Positions 16,991 through 26,608 of a DNA stretch of 64,000 bases are shown here, one piece after another. This stretch comes from Mycolicibacterium sp. P1-5 (GTDB lineage Bacteria; Actinomycetota; Actinomycetes; Mycobacteriales; Mycobacteriaceae), in assembly GCF_008329565.1 (NCBI RefSeq), contig NZ_NPKT01000003.1, positions 186,001 through 250,000 of the forward strand, read 5' to 3'. Below the pieces are notes generated by a model, which saw nothing but the letters and a program-made list of their open reading frames with translations, made no database searches and had not been told where the DNA came from. A program made the translations under genes and the position numbers. Within the stretch, counting starts at the first letter, position 1. Each line of letters starts with the position of its first letter.

Positions 16991-17617
16991 GTTTACTCCC
17001 TCAGGGCATCTCGCTTGGATGCGGCAAACACTAACTGAGTAGACGCTGTGAATGGAAGCATCCACGGAAGTGCTTACGTGTCCGTCAGCACCGCACAGCC
17101 CCGCGCAATCGCCACGCTTCCAAGACTCGCTGGTGGGCGGACTGATTCACTGAAGTGGCAAACAGTATCGGTCTGTCGATTATTTAAGGGACGCAACTAC
17201 TGGCGCCAAGACTGGAACTTGTTATCGGCCCTGATTTGATTAACTGCACACCATTGAGTACCTGTCACTACCCGATATTCACCGCGCAGTGGCGGCCGAA
17301 TGAGTTTGCTGAGCTCGCATGCTGATGACATGTCCTCGTGTCAATACAGCCATATTGGCCAATTCATCTCGGCTATCCCATCAGATGATCAATGGGCAAA
17401 GGCGGCCGCTCCTGCTCAGGAATTTTTAGTGGCGACCCGCATCGCGAGATCTGGCCAAATACCAGGTCCGGCTAACGGGTACCAAACCCAGCAGGACCCC
17501 AGCCAGCTACAAACGATGCGCCGGTGCTACGCGAATTGAGCAAAAGACTATGCGGCGGGTGATGATGGTGATACACCCCTGAACTCGCCCGTCACCGCAC
17601 GTGCGACGATTGCGGGC
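16991..17617. other. Long AT-richer intergenic region between the secreted protein gene and menA
   Basis: This 627-bp gap is visibly AT-richer than the rest of the window (for example 17160-17280 and 17330-17450). It must hold divergent promoters for the secreted protein gene and menA. Short reading frames here, such as one at 17300-17539, lack mycobacterial codon bias and any recognised domain, so I call none. No tRNA fold or insertion-sequence end was seen. It could be a silenced region (Lsr2-type) or the remains of a lost gene. Confidence 0.55.
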
Positions 17618-18487
17618 ATGGCGAGCATTGGGCAGTGGATAGAGGGGGCCAGGCCCAGGACCCTGCCCAACGCGGTGGCGCCAGTGATCGCGGGCAGCGG
17701 CGCGGCGGCGTGGCTGGACGCGGCCGTGTGGTGGAAGGCGCTACTGGCACTTGCGGTTTCGCTCGCGCTGATCGTCGGGGTCAACTTCGCCAACGACTAC
17801 TCCGACGGCATTCGCGGCACCGACGACGAGCGGGCCGGGCCGCTGCGGCTGGTCGGTTCGAAGCTCGCGTCGCCGCGCGCGGTGCTGACGGCGGCCGTCG
17901 TCAGCCTCGCGGTGGGTGCGATCGCCGGGCTGGCCTTGGCCATTGTCAGCGCGCCGTGGCTGATCGCAGTCGGCGTGGTCTGCATTGCGGGGGCGTGGCT
18001 GTACACCGGCGGATCGCGGCCCTACGGCTACGCCGGATTCGGCGAGATCGCGGTGTTCGTGTTCTTCGGGCTCGTCGCGGTGCTCGGGACGCAGTACACC
18101 CAGGCGCTGCGAGTGGACTGGGTCGGTCTGGCCCTGGCCGTCGCGACCGGTGCGCTGTCGTCGGCGGTGCTGGTGGCCAACAACCTGCGCGACATCCCGA
18201 CCGACCGGCTGGCGGCCAAGATGACATTGGCGGTTCGGCTCGGCGACGGCCGCACCCGGGTGTTCTATCTGTCGCTGCTGGCGCTCGCCGGTGTGCTGAC
18301 GCTGGTCCTCATGCTCGCCACGCCCTGGTGCGCGGTCGGACTCATCGCGGCGCCGTTGGCACTGCGTGCGGCCGGCCCGGTGCGTCGCGGCCTCGGCGGC
18401 CGTGAGCTCATTCCGGTGCTTCGCGACACCGGCCTGACGATGCTCGTCTGGTCGATCGCCGTGGCGCTGGCACTCGCACTGACTTAG
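17618..18487 (+). CDS. menA: 1,4-dihydroxy-2-naphthoate prenyltransferase MenA
   Basis: UbiA-superfamily membrane prenyltransferase (289 aa) that attaches the polyprenyl tail to dihydroxynaphthoate in menaquinone synthesis. The aspartate motif [15 protein letters not shown] (about 54-68) binds the Mg-diphosphate, and a second [14 protein letters not shown] motif is near residue 188. About eight hydrophobic helices are present. It matches Rv0534c. Its stop overlaps the convergent DUF4229 gene by 4 bp. Confidence 0.95.
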   Translation: MASIGQWIEGARPRTLPNAVAPVIAGSGAAAWLDAAVWWKALLALAVSLALIVGVNFANDYSDGIRGTDDERAGPLRLVGSKLASPRAVLTAAVVSLAVGAIAGLALAIVSAPWLIAVGVVCIAGAWLYTGGSRPYGYAGFGEIAVFVFFGLVAVLGTQYTQALRVDWVGLALAVATGALSSAVLVANNLRDIPTDRLAAKMTLAVRLGDGRTRVFYLSLLALAGVLTLVLMLATPWCAVGLIAAPLALRAAGPVRRGLGGRELIPVLRDTGLTMLVWSIAVALALALT

Positions 18488-18807
18488 TCCTTGGGGTCGG
18501 TGCCGCGCAGCCGCGCCTGCAGCTGCTCGCGGTCGCGGCGACGACGTTCGTCGACCGACGCGATGCTCGCGGTGGCGCGTTTGCGCAGCGGGGCCAACAG
18601 CCACATGCCCAATGGCAAAGCAAGCACGATCGCAAACAGCAGCGCCACGATGAGCGGGAACTCGGTGATCCCGATCAGCTTGGCGATGTAATAGATGGCA
18701 GCCGTCAGAGCGACCACCAAGACGAGCCGCGCGAAGGTATAAACGACGACGTCGAGCACCAAGCGGCCGCCCGTGCCCTGAGTCTGGTTGTCCGATTTGT
18801 CCGACAC
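18484..18807 (-). CDS. DUF4229 membrane protein
   Basis: 107-aa protein with two hydrophobic helices (residues about 15-40 and 45-65) and a strongly basic/acidic helical tail ([15 protein letters not shown]), as in the actinobacterial DUF4229 family beside menA. I prefer GTG 18807 (VSDKSDNQ); an in-frame TTG at 18843 would overlap the divergent gene's ribosome site. Function unknown. A menaquinone or cytochrome role is only suggested by position. Confidence 0.72.
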   Translation of the reverse strand: MSDKSDNQTQGTGGRLVLDVVVYTFARLVLVVALTAAIYYIAKLIGITEFPLIVALLFAIVLALPLGMWLLAPLRKRATASIASVDERRRRDREQLQARLRGTDPKD

Positions 18808-18854
18808 CGCGCCGAGCCTACCGACGCGCGTATATTCGGACAAAGGAGGTTTTC

Positions 18855-19016
18855 GTGCTGTACCTGCTGCTGATTCTCATCATCGCCGCGGCCGTCTACG
18901 TCAGCTGGCGTGCGATTCGCGCCCAGGCCCACCGGCCGAAGACCAGGGTTGTCGGTCCCGACGACGATCCCGAGTTCCTGTGGCGACTCAGCCACGGGGA
19001 CAACAATCCGCGCTAG
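18855..19016 (+). CDS. Small membrane protein (53 aa), Rv0530A-like
   Basis: Start GTG 18855 is preceded by a perfect AAAGGAGGT site at 18842-18850. The product has one N-terminal membrane helix (about residues 2-18, LYLLLILIIAAAVYVSW) then a basic and acidic cytoplasmic tail with PDDDPEFLWRLS. Length and position correspond to the small conserved protein annotated as Rv0530A in M. tuberculosis. Function unknown. Its stop overlaps the end of the convergent ATPase gene by 4 bp. Confidence 0.82.
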   Translation: MLYLLLILIIAAAVYVSWRAIRAQAHRPKTRVVGPDDDPEFLWRLSHGDNNPR

Positions 19017-20191
19017 CCGAACCGTTCGTTGACGTCGACGGCGGGGAACCCGTCGGCCACCACGGCAGCAAGCTGAACCAACGCCTCCCGGGTCTTCGGC
19101 TTCAACCGATCCAATTCGATCTCGGCGCCCTCTTCGAGGTGCGGGTCGAACGGCACGACACACACCGCGCGGCAGCGCCGCGAGAAGTGGTCCACCACCT
19201 TCTGCATGTCGACCTTGCCCGACCGCGGCCGAACCGCGTTGATCACGCACACCGACCGGCGCACCAGATCCTGATGGCCGTGGGCATCCAGCCAATCCAG
19301 CGTCGCCGACGCACTGCGCGCGCCGTCCACCGAGCCCGAGCTCACCACGATCAGCGCGTCGGCCTGAGACAGCACCGACGACATCGCCGAGTGCAGCAGC
19401 CCGGTCCCGCAGTCGGTGAGCACCAGGCTGTAGAACCGCTCGAGCACCGCGAGCGCCTTGTCGTAGTCCGCAGCGCTGAACGCCTCGGAGACCGCGGGGT
19501 CGCTTTCCGAGGCCAGCACCTCGAGCCGGCTCGGGCCCTGCGAGGTGTAGCCGCGGACGTCGCTGTAGCGTTCGATCCCCTCGGCGTCGCGGAGCAGATG
19601 ACGCACGGTGGCCGGAGTCTCGAGCGGCACCTTCTGGCTCAGCGTTCCGCGGTCGGGATTGGCGTCGACGGCCACCACCCGGTCACCGCGAATGGAAGCG
19701 AATGTGCCGCCCAAAGTGGCGGTGATCGTCGTCTTGCCGACACCGCCCTTGAGCGACAGCAGGGCGATCTTGTAGCACCCCTGCAGCGGCCGGTTCACCT
19801 GTGCGACCAGGTTGGTGTGGTGCGCGGCTCGCTGACCCTCGCCGACGTTGATCAGCTTGCCCGACGCGAGATAGAGCCACCTGCGCCAGCCAGACGTCGG
19901 CGCCGGTTTGGCCTGGCGGAGCAGTGCGTTGGTCGACAAATCCGGATACGGCGTCGGCGGCAGCGTCGGCCGGTAGGTCGGCACCGGATGCTCCGCGACG
20001 TACTGGTTGAACAGCGGCGCGGCCGGGGTCAGCGGATCCATCGGGATGCCGATGGGCGGCGTGGACGCCAGCCAGTCGGGCTCGGATTCGGGTGCGGCGG
20101 CAGCCGGATCGGTGAACCGCTGTTCGGTGCGGAATACCGTTGTCGCATCAGTTAATTCATGGCCCTGGCGGGACCCATGAGGAGTGGACAC
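19013..20191 (-). CDS. MinD/ParA-like ATPase, Rv0530-like
   Basis: 392 aa. The N-terminal third (1-130) is Pro-rich and low-complexity. The P-loop ATPase domain follows, with the deviant Walker A LSLKGGVGKTT near residue 145, then VVAVDANPDRGTLS (A' region) near 172 and the Walker B-like LVLTDCGTGLL near 244. This resembles the EspI/MinD-like proteins of mycobacteria, which have long Pro-rich N-termini. GTG 20191 is chosen because AGGGGGA lies about 8 bases upstream; an earlier GTG at 20197 is too close. It follows the Rv0530 position; function unknown. Confidence 0.8.
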   Translation of the reverse strand: MSTPHGSRQGHELTDATTVFRTEQRFTDPAAAAPESEPDWLASTPPIGIPMDPLTPAAPLFNQYVAEHPVPTYRPTLPPTPYPDLSTNALLRQAKPAPTSGWRRWLYLASGKLINVGEGQRAAHHTNLVAQVNRPLQGCYKIALLSLKGGVGKTTITATLGGTFASIRGDRVVAVDANPDRGTLSQKVPLETPATVRHLLRDAEGIERYSDVRGYTSQGPSRLEVLASESDPAVSEAFSAADYDKALAVLERFYSLVLTDCGTGLLHSAMSSVLSQADALIVVSSGSVDGARSASATLDWLDAHGHQDLVRRSVCVINAVRPRSGKVDMQKVVDHFSRRCRAVCVVPFDPHLEEGAEIELDRLKPKTREALVQLAAVVADGFPAVDVNERFG

Positions 20192-20267
20192 GTGCACTTC
20201 CCCCTGACATATCGTTTCGGGTTGAGTGGTTGTTCGTGGGTCCTTTGAACCCTAGCGCACGCTCTCC

Positions 20268-21245
20268 TCAGCCCACGCCGGCGTACGAGTGCAGGCCGAC
20301 CGTCACCAGATTGATGAAGAACAGATTGAAGACCATCGCAACGAAGCCGACGACGTTGATCCAAGCGGCCTTCTTGTCGCGCCACCCCGCCGTCGAGCGC
20401 GCGTGCAGGTACGCGGCGTAGACCACCCAGGCGATGAACGACACCGTCTCCTTGGGGTCCCAGCCCCAGTACCGGCCCCATGCCTCCTCGGCCCAGATCG
20501 CGCCGAAGATGACCCCGAAGCCAAAGATCGGGAACGCGAAAATCGTGGTGCGATAAGCGATTCGGTCAAGCGTCTGCGCATCGGGCAGCCGTTGCACGAT
20601 CTGCGCCAGCCGACCTTCCCGGCCAGGACCGCCCAGCGGCGACATCTTCAACAGGAACAAGATGCTGGACACACCGGCGACCAGGAATACGCCCGAGCCG
20701 AGACTGACCACCGACACGTGAATCGGCAGCCAGTACGACTGCAGTGCAGGCATGACCGGCGCAGCGTTGGTGTAGAGCCAGTGACCCGAGACGGTCAGCA
20801 AAATCAGCACAGGAACCAGTACGAAAACCCACAGGGCGCGGTACTGCGGCTTGCGGAGCACGATCGAGGCCGCGATCAGACCGCAGAAGCTGGTCAGGTT
20901 GATGAACTCGTACATGTTGCCCCACGGCACACGTGCGGTCGCCAACCCGCGCAACACGATGCAGACGAACAACAATGCGATGCCGACGTAGACCAGCGAC
21001 AGGCCGGCTTTGCCGATGCGTTCGTCGGTGGCGCGGCGCGGCTTGTCGACGACGACACCTGGGCGGTCGCTGTCGGCGGTGACGCTTCCCGCGGACACCA
21101 GCTCGCGGGCCTCGACCTGGCGGCCGCGGCTGTAGGCAAGTTCGACGGCCAGCAGCAGCAGTGCCAGGACCAGGACGACGACCGAGGAGGTGAACGCCCA
21201 GTCGGAGTAGCGGGCCAGCCCGATGTCGATGTGTTCGGTGTTCAT
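20268..21245 (-). CDS. ccsB: Cytochrome c maturation protein CcsB (CcsA/ResC type)
   Basis: System II haem handling and ligation membrane protein, 325 aa. About eight hydrophobic helices carry the signature tryptophan motif WGRYWGWDPKE near residue 251 (haem presentation), with conserved His residues in the flanking loops. With ResB it attaches haem to apocytochromes c outside the membrane. It matches Rv0529. The start ATG 21245 lies inside a triplicated 35-bp repeat that separates it from resB. Confidence 0.93.
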   Translation of the reverse strand: MNTEHIDIGLARYSDWAFTSSVVVLVLALLLLAVELAYSRGRQVEARELVSAGSVTADSDRPGVVVDKPRRATDERIGKAGLSLVYVGIALLFVCIVLRGLATARVPWGNMYEFINLTSFCGLIAASIVLRKPQYRALWVFVLVPVLILLTVSGHWLYTNAAPVMPALQSYWLPIHVSVVSLGSGVFLVAGVSSILFLLKMSPLGGPGREGRLAQIVQRLPDAQTLDRIAYRTTIFAFPIFGFGVIFGAIWAEEAWGRYWGWDPKETVSFIAWVVYAAYLHARSTAGWRDKKAAWINVVGFVAMVFNLFFINLVTVGLHSYAGVG

Positions 21246-21349
21246 GCGCGATCCCGCTTCGCTTCTCGCTCAGTGTTCATGCGCGATCCCGCTTCGCTTC
21301 TCGCTCAGTGTTCATGCGCGATCCCGCTTCGCTTCTCGCTCAGTGTTCA
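21240..21349 (-). repeat. Three tandem 35-bp MIRU-like repeats between resB and ccsB
   Basis: Copies at 21240-21274, 21275-21309 and 21310-21344, followed by a 5-base partial. They are identical. In the gene direction, the two upstream copies contain an ATG opening a 12-codon frame ([12 protein letters not shown]) whose TGA overlaps the next ATG as ATGA; the third ATG is the ccsB start. The first stop, TGA at 21347-21349, is that of resB. Known MIRU elements of M. tuberculosis have the same start/stop-overlapping logic inside operons. Ribosome coupling or copy-number variation of ccsB expression is inferred. Confidence 0.9.
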
Positions 21350-22978
21350 CACTGTCTCCTTTGACGGCTCCGGCAAGTCCGTCAGCATCCGATCGGTGAG
21401 GTTCTCGAACTCGCCGCCCCACCCGGAGTTATCGGTGCGGGCCAGACCGGCCAGCTCGACGTTCACCGTACCGGGCGTTGCCCCCGGTGTGATTTTCGCC
21501 CATATCCTGCGCCGACGCACAATCAGCGACACCAGCAGGCCGCCCATCATGGACATCGCGAACACCAGCACCCACACCTGGCCGGGATCGTGGGAGACCT
21601 GCAGATTCACGAACGGGGTGGCGCCGTCGAAGCGGACCACCGTGCCGTCGTCGAGTTTGACCTCTTCGCCTTGCCGCAGATTGGTGCGCTTGACCTTCGT
21701 CAGCCGCTTCTGCTCGATGAGCCGCGGGTCGAGGGTGAACAGCGACTGGGGCCGGCCGGTGTCCAGGCCGGTGTCACCGCGGTAGACGTCTATGGCCACC
21801 GCGGGATCGTTGGCCGCCGGATACTTCGACGAGAGCAGGGTGCCGTCGAGCTCGGCGGTCGGCGCGAACAAGCCCATGATCGCCAGCTGATGCTTGCGTC
21901 GCTCACCGGCGTCCGGATACATGCCGCCGGGGGGGTCGACGCGGATAACCCCCGATGAAAGCAGGGTGTGCTGATCATCGGGGCGCCACTGCAGGGTCTG
22001 GGTGCGCTGCTGACCGTTGGGGAAGGTGACGGTGAAAGTCGGGGCGTAGCCGTGGCCCTGCAGGTACACCCGGTCGCCGCCGATGCGCAACGGGTGGTTG
22101 ACCTCGAGACGGTAAGGCCGCCAGGTGCCGGCGGCCAGATCCGAGCCTGCCTGGTAGTCGATGTTCGATGCGAACGACAGGGCCTGTCCGTTGGGCAGAT
22201 AGTGGGCCTGGAAGTCATTGATGCGTATGCACATCGGGTACAGGGAGGTTCCGTCGACGCTGTTGCCGGCGCGGAACGAGTCGAATGCGGCCGGCGAGGC
22301 CGAGCAGAATCCAGGCCCACCGTCGGCGATCACGATGACGTTGCCCTCGTAGCCGAACAGCTTGCCGACCGCGATCGCCACCAGCAGGCCGAGCAGCGAG
22401 AAGTGGAAAACGATGTTGCCGAACTCGCGCAGGTAGCCCTTCTCCGCTGAAACCTCCGTGACCTCGTCCGTTTGGCGGGTGACCCGTCGCCAGCCCCTGA
22501 GCCGCCCTGACATCTCCGCCGCTGCGGACTCCGGCGTTCCCGAGACTTCGGCGGTGGCGTACTTGGGCAGCCGAGACAGGTTGCGCGGGGCCGGAACCGG
22601 GACCGCGCGCAGGCTCTTGGCATGTTCGATCATCCGAGGGGTCAGACAACCCACCAGCGAGATGAACAACAGCGCGTAGATGGCGGTGAACCAGAAGCTG
22701 GAGAACACCTCGAAGAACTGCAGGCGATTCAGCCACGGACCGATGACGTTGTGCTCGGCGATGTACTGCTCGACCTTGGCGTCGTTGAGGCTGCGCTGCG
22801 GCAACAGCGCACCGGGCACCGCGCCGAGCGCAAGCAGGAACAGCAGCACCAGGGCGGTGCCCATGGAGGTCAGCGCGCGCCAAAGCGTGCGGACTGCCCT
22901 GCCGAGCAGACGCAAAATCGCCCCAAAACCCCCGGTTTTGGGCGATTCCGCGTCTGCTCGCGCTGGAGAATTGGTCAA
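21347..22978 (-). CDS. resB: Cytochrome c maturation protein ResB
   Basis: System II haem transport partner of CcsB, about 543 aa. There are three N-terminal hydrophobic helices (about 35-55, 95-115, 190-210), a large extracytoplasmic loop (about 220-470) and a final helix (about 480-500, [18 protein letters not shown]). It matches Rv0528. TTG 22978 overlaps the ccdA stop (TTGA). Codons about 7-25 are formed by a long palindrome (22903-22960), encoding a Lys/Gly-rich loop before the first helix; homologues would show whether it is an insertion. Confidence 0.9.
   Translation of the reverse strand: MTNSPARADAESPKTGGFGAILRLLGRAVRTLWRALTSMGTALVLLFLLALGAVPGALLPQRSLNDAKVEQYIAEHNVIGPWLNRLQFFEVFSSFWFTAIYALLFISLVGCLTPRMIEHAKSLRAVPVPAPRNLSRLPKYATAEVSGTPESAAAEMSGRLRGWRRVTRQTDEVTEVSAEKGYLREFGNIVFHFSLLGLLVAIAVGKLFGYEGNVIVIADGGPGFCSASPAAFDSFRAGNSVDGTSLYPMCIRINDFQAHYLPNGQALSFASNIDYQAGSDLAAGTWRPYRLEVNHPLRIGGDRVYLQGHGYAPTFTVTFPNGQQRTQTLQWRPDDQHTLLSSGVIRVDPPGGMYPDAGERRKHQLAIMGLFAPTAELDGTLLSSKYPAANDPAVAIDVYRGDTGLDTGRPQSLFTLDPRLIEQKRLTKVKRTNLRQGEEVKLDDGTVVRFDGATPFVNLQVSHDPGQVWVLVFAMSMMGGLLVSLIVRRRRIWAKITPGATPGTVNVELAGLARTDNSGWGGEFENLTDRMLTDLPEPSKETV
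22903..22960 (-). repeat. Long imperfect palindrome within the resB coding region
   Basis: Left arm 22903-22930 and right arm 22934-22960 are reverse complements except one base indel and two mismatches, with a 3-base loop. It reads through in the resB frame. The 'GAGCAGACGC' ends and a G/C-rich stem with AT-rich shoulders recall the dispersed palindromes of mycobacteria. A hairpin this near the start may reduce translation of resB. No second copy was found in the window. Confidence 0.85.
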
Positions 22979-23745
22979 ATCGGCAGCCTCACGTCGGAGA
23001 CGAAGGCGTCGCGCACCCACGAGATGAAGTCGTTCCACATCCCGGTGACCAGGGCCAGGCCGACGCCGATCAGCAGCACGCCGCCGACAATCTGGATGGT
23101 CCGACTATGCCGGCGCAGCCAACTCAACCCGTTGGCTGCCCAACTCGATCCGAGCGCGAGGACCACGAACGGGATGCCCAGACCAAGGCAATAGGCGATC
23201 ACCAGCGTGACCCCCCGGGCGACGCTGGCGCCGTCGGTGGCAGAGGCGACTGCGATCACCCCGGTCAGCGTGGGCCCCAGGCACGGCGTCCAGCCGAGCC
23301 CGAACACCGCGCCGAGCAGTGGGGCGCCGGCCACACCGGCGAGCCGTTTCGGGGTTAACCGGGCCTGGCGTTGCAACGCCGGGATGAAGCCGATGAACGC
23401 CAACCCCATCACGATCGTCAGCACCCCGCCGACGCGTTGCAGCACAAGCTGATTGGTGATCAGTGTGGTGGTCATGCCCAGCACCGCGACCGTGCCGAGG
23501 ACGAACACCACGGTGAAGCCGGCCACGAACAACAGTGCCGACCCGGCGACCCGCAGACGCTGAGTCCGCAGCGCCACCGGACCGGCCGTGTCGTCCACCC
23601 CGACGACGGCCGCCAGGTAGGACAGGTAACCGGGGACCAGCGGAACCACGCACGGCGAGGCGAACGACACCAGTCCGGCGAGCACACAGACGCCCAGAGC
23701 CAGTAGCAGCGGGCCCGCAGCGGCGGTCTGGGCGAATCCCGTCAC
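22975..23745 (-). CDS. ccdA: Cytochrome c biogenesis thiol transporter CcdA
   Basis: DsbD/CcdA membrane protein, 256 aa, six hydrophobic helices. It moves reducing power across the membrane to the extracytoplasmic thioredoxin that keeps apocytochrome c thiols reduced. The two conserved Cys are in [20 protein letters not shown] (helix 1) and [13 protein letters not shown] (helix 4). It matches Rv0527. GTG 23745 overlaps the stop of the thioredoxin-like gene (GTGA), and its stop overlaps the resB start. Confidence 0.95.
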   Translation of the reverse strand: MTGFAQTAAAGPLLLALGVCVLAGLVSFASPCVVPLVPGYLSYLAAVVGVDDTAGPVALRTQRLRVAGSALLFVAGFTVVFVLGTVAVLGMTTTLITNQLVLQRVGGVLTIVMGLAFIGFIPALQRQARLTPKRLAGVAGAPLLGAVFGLGWTPCLGPTLTGVIAVASATDGASVARGVTLVIAYCLGLGIPFVVLALGSSWAANGLSWLRRHSRTIQIVGGVLLIGVGLALVTGMWNDFISWVRDAFVSDVRLPI

Positions 23746-24338
23746 GGTGCAACCGTTTTCGGTTCGGCGGCCAGCCGCTGTACGAGTGGTAGTAGGTCTT
23801 CGGCCAGCAGTTCACGCAGGAACACGGCGGCGGCCCGATGCTGCCGGTCGAGCACCACCGTCGACGGGATCACAGTGGCGGGGTACTTACCGCCGAAGGC
23901 GATCATGGTGCGCATCGCGGGGTCGTATATCGACGGGTACGTGACCTTGCGGTCGGTGACAAAGTCCTGGGGCGCGGTGATGTCATTGTCCCGCACGTCG
24001 ATACCGAGGAACGCCACGCCGAGATCACGGGTCTGCGCGTAAACCTGCTCCAACTGGGCTATCTCGGACCGGCACGGCCCACACCATTGACCCCAGACGT
24101 TGATAACCACGACCTTGCCATCGAAGTCCTTCAGCGACACCGTTTTCGAAGTGTCCATCAACTCGGGCCCGGACAGCGGCCCCGGCTTGCCCCGGCTGGC
24201 CGGCGGGTCGTAGAAGATGTCGGTCTTGCCGCCGGGGGCGACGAATTCGAACGTGCCACCTTGGGCGACGGCGTCGTCGCCGGTGGAGCAGCCGGTCAAC
24301 ACCGACGCCGCCACCAGGAGGACCAACAGCCACTTCAC
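23742..24338 (-). CDS. Thioredoxin-like lipoprotein (TlpA/ResA type)
   Basis: About 198 aa. An N-terminal lipoprotein signal ([17 protein letters not shown], lipobox LTGC, Cys17) anchors it outside the membrane. The thioredoxin domain has [11 protein letters not shown] (redox CxxC near residue 88) and cis-Pro at IPSTVVLD. It receives electrons from CcdA and reduces apocytochrome c. It matches Rv0526. GTG 24338 overlaps the histidine phosphatase stop (GTGA). All genes of this cluster are coupled. Confidence 0.92.
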   Translation of the reverse strand: MKWLLVLLVAASVLTGCSTGDDAVAQGGTFEFVAPGGKTDIFYDPPASRGKPGPLSGPELMDTSKTVSLKDFDGKVVVINVWGQWCGPCRSEIAQLEQVYAQTRDLGVAFLGIDVRDNDITAPQDFVTDRKVTYPSIYDPAMRTMIAFGGKYPATVIPSTVVLDRQHRAAAVFLRELLAEDLLPLVQRLAAEPKTVAP

Positions 24339-24943
24339 CGCCCGGCAAGCTCCGCGTATCCCCAGCCGACGTAGTCGTCCCCGTCGAAGTAGAACGAGGT
24401 CAGCGACGCCAGGTTGCACAGCCGCCGAGTCGGGAAGTGGTGCAGCTGAGCACCGGTCATCGACCGGCGCAGCGTCTCGACCGGCAGCTGATGGCTGACA
24501 CACACCGCCTCGTGGCCGGCCCCTTTGACCCGGGCGCGTTCCACGGCTCGCTTCATTCGAGTGGCGATCTCACGGTAGGGCTCCCCCCAGGTCGGTGTGC
24601 GCGGGTTGCGCAGGTGCCACCAATTGCGCGGGTCGCGCAGCGCGCCGTCGCCCGGTGAGACGCGTTGGCCCTGAAAGACGTTCTCCGACTCGATGAGTTC
24701 GTCGTCGGTGTCGATGGCCAGGCCGTGATGGGCGGCGATCGGCGCGGCGGTCTCCTGTGCGCGTTCCAGCGGTGAGGCCACGACGTAGACGATGTCGCGG
24801 GCGGCCAGCCAAGTGGCCACCGCCTCGGCCTGGGCACGGCCACGCTCGGAGAGGTGGAAGTCGGGCAGCCGTCCGTAGAGGATGCCCTCCGGGTTGTGGA
24901 CCTCGCCGTGGCGCATCACGTGCACGACGGTCCGGCCACTCAT
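24335..24943 (-). CDS. Histidine phosphatase superfamily protein, Rv0525-like
   Basis: 202 aa, phosphoglycerate-mutase-like phosphatase. The catalytic RHG motif ([13 protein letters not shown]) is near residues 9-21, the partner residues are in [13 protein letters not shown], and the second His is in CVSHQLPVE near residue 149. It sits between hemL and the thioredoxin lipoprotein in one operon. Substrate unknown; its operon position only hints at tetrapyrrole or cytochrome metabolism. Confidence 0.87.
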   Translation of the reverse strand: MSGRTVVHVMRHGEVHNPEGILYGRLPDFHLSERGRAQAEAVATWLAARDIVYVVASPLERAQETAAPIAAHHGLAIDTDDELIESENVFQGQRVSPGDGALRDPRNWWHLRNPRTPTWGEPYREIATRMKRAVERARVKGAGHEAVCVSHQLPVETLRRSMTGAQLHHFPTRRLCNLASLTSFYFDGDDYVGWGYAELAGR

Positions 24944-26256
24944 TGCTTGGCTCCTGCGGCCGCGCGTGCCGCAGCCGGCAGGGCGTCGGCGATTCGGTCG
25001 AAGGCGGCGGCGTCGAGTGCGGCTGAGACGAACCAGGTTTCGAAGGCGCTCGGCGGGGCGTAGACGCCGGCGTCGAGCAGGGCGTGGAAGAACGCCGGGA
25101 ATCGCCAGGTCTCGCTGGCCTTCGCCTCGGCGAAATTCGTGACCGGCGAGTCGGTGAAGAACACCGACAGGAAATTCCCGGCCCGCGGAACCTGATGGGC
25201 CACACCGGCTTCCGTCAACGCGTTGGTGAGCAGTCCGGTTAGCCGGTCGGCGTTGGCATCGAGAGCTTCGTAGACGGCCTCGTCGGCATTACGCAGGGTG
25301 GCCAGCCCGGCGGCCACGGCCACCGGATTGCCCGAGAGGGTGCCGGCTTGGTACACCGGACCCAGTGGGGCGAGGCGCTCCATCACGTCTCTGCGGCCGC
25401 CGAACGCCGCGGCGGGCAGCCCGCCACTCATCACCTTGCCGAAGGTGAACAAGTCGGCGTCCACAGGATCGATCCCATACCAACCACTTCGACTCATCCG
25501 GAAGCCGGTCATCACCTCGTCGATGATCAGCAGAGCGCCATGCTCGGCGGTGATGCGCCGCAGGGCCGCGTTGTAACCGGGCAGCGGAGGGACGGCGCCC
25601 ATATTGCCCGGGCAGGCCTCGGTGATCACCGCGGCGATGGTGTCACCGAAGGTGGCAAAGGACTCCTCCACCGCGGCGACGTCGTTGTAGGGCAACACGA
25701 TCGTGTCGGCCGCCGTGGCACCCGTGACACCCGGTGAGGAGGGCAGGCCGAGGGTGGCGACGCCGGAACCGGCGTCGGCCAGCAGCGCGTCGACGTGACC
25801 GTGGTAGCAGCCGGAGAACTTGATGACCTTGGAGCGACCGGTGAAGCCGCGAGCCAGGCGCACCGCGCTCATGGTGGCCTCGGTGCCGGAGTTGACCAAC
25901 CGCACCCGCTCGACCGGTTTCACCCGGCCGACGATCTCGGCGGCCAGCTCGGTCTCGCCGGGGGTGGGCGCCCCGAACGAAAGCCCGTCGACCGCGGCGC
26001 GTTGCACGGCCTCCACGACAGCGGGGTGGGCATGGCCCAGGATCATCGGGCCCCACGAACACACCAGGTCGATGTACCGGTTGCTGTCGGCGTCAGTCAG
26101 CCAACAGCCCTTGGCCGAGGTGATGTAGCGGGGCGTGCCGCCGACGGAGTTGAAGGCCCGGACCGGGGAGTTCACTCCGCCGGGGATGACCGCACAAGCG
26201 TCGGCGAACAGCCGGGCCGACACCGCCGTGGAGGCGGCCTGATCCGAACTGCTCAT
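24940..26256 (-). CDS. hemL: Glutamate-1-semialdehyde 2,1-aminomutase HemL
   Basis: PLP enzyme of the C5 pathway making 5-aminolevulinate from glutamate-1-semialdehyde. About 438 aa, class III aminotransferase fold: [36 protein letters not shown] (PLP-aspartate) and the PLP lysine in [17 protein letters not shown] near residue 275. ATG 26256 (MSSSDQA) or GTG 26262. It matches Rv0524. The stop overlaps the next start (ATGA). With hemA, hemC, hemD and hemB in the window, the first haem steps are all present. Confidence 0.95.
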   Translation of the reverse strand: MSSSDQAASTAVSARLFADACAVIPGGVNSPVRAFNSVGGTPRYITSAKGCWLTDADSNRYIDLVCSWGPMILGHAHPAVVEAVQRAAVDGLSFGAPTPGETELAAEIVGRVKPVERVRLVNSGTEATMSAVRLARGFTGRSKVIKFSGCYHGHVDALLADAGSGVATLGLPSSPGVTGATAADTIVLPYNDVAAVEESFATFGDTIAAVITEACPGNMGAVPPLPGYNAALRRITAEHGALLIIDEVMTGFRMSRSGWYGIDPVDADLFTFGKVMSGGLPAAAFGGRRDVMERLAPLGPVYQAGTLSGNPVAVAAGLATLRNADEAVYEALDANADRLTGLLTNALTEAGVAHQVPRAGNFLSVFFTDSPVTNFAEAKASETWRFPAFFHALLDAGVYAPPSAFETWFVSAALDAAAFDRIADALPAAARAAAGAKQ

Positions 26257-26608
26257 GGCCACCAGTGTCCCAGACTGCGGGGATGCTCAACTACAGGGTG
26301 TAGGAGCGGGGCGTCGGGTCGGCTCGAGTCGACGAGATTGACGTCAGGCAGTGAAATTGCGAGTGACCCTCTGCGTAACGTCAATCTCGCGTTGCGGACG
26401 CATACCTAACCGGGTCGAGTGAGGAAACCCCGTGGTCAGCGGCGTCGGCCAGCACTGGCACCGCAATGAAACCGCCACTCAGCAGCGGTGAACGGGCCGC
26501 ACCCGACCCTGGTGTCCAAGATCACCAGGCGCGTCTGCTGTCGCCCGCTGCTGCGTGCCGTCACCGCGAGTGCTTGAGGTAGGCCACGGTTGGGAGTTTG
26601 ATCAGGTG
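26257..26608. other. Intergenic region with two palindromes between hemL and the F420-type reductase
   Basis: About 350 bp separate divergent genes. A 12-bp perfect stem (26333-26344 with 26378-26389) encloses a 33-base loop; its arms resemble family B. A weaker segment, 26471-26498, resembles family A (24 of 28 positions). No gene of usual codon bias is visible; an in-frame longer start at 26555 would add 18 residues to the reductase. Confidence 0.6.
26333..26389. repeat. 12-bp stem hairpin, related to family B
   Basis: Perfect inverted repeat with a 33-base loop. The left arm shares CGAGAT-GACGT with the other two family B copies, and the right side shares TCTGCG-AACGTC with copy 1. Orientation and function unknown. 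Confidence 0.75.

Noticed and set aside
17300..17539. A 79-codon reading frame in the AT-rich gap
   Set aside because: Codon use is unlike mycobacterial genes, no ribosome site, no domain, and composition is that of the surrounding non-coding DNA.
21240..21344. CRISPR-like direct repeats
   Set aside because: The three units are contiguous with no spacers and no cas genes are near. The start/stop arrangement fits a MIRU-like element.
26471..26498. Third full member of palindrome family A
   Set aside because: Only 24 of 28 bases agree, and the stem is only 5 bp; kept only as a possible decayed relative.
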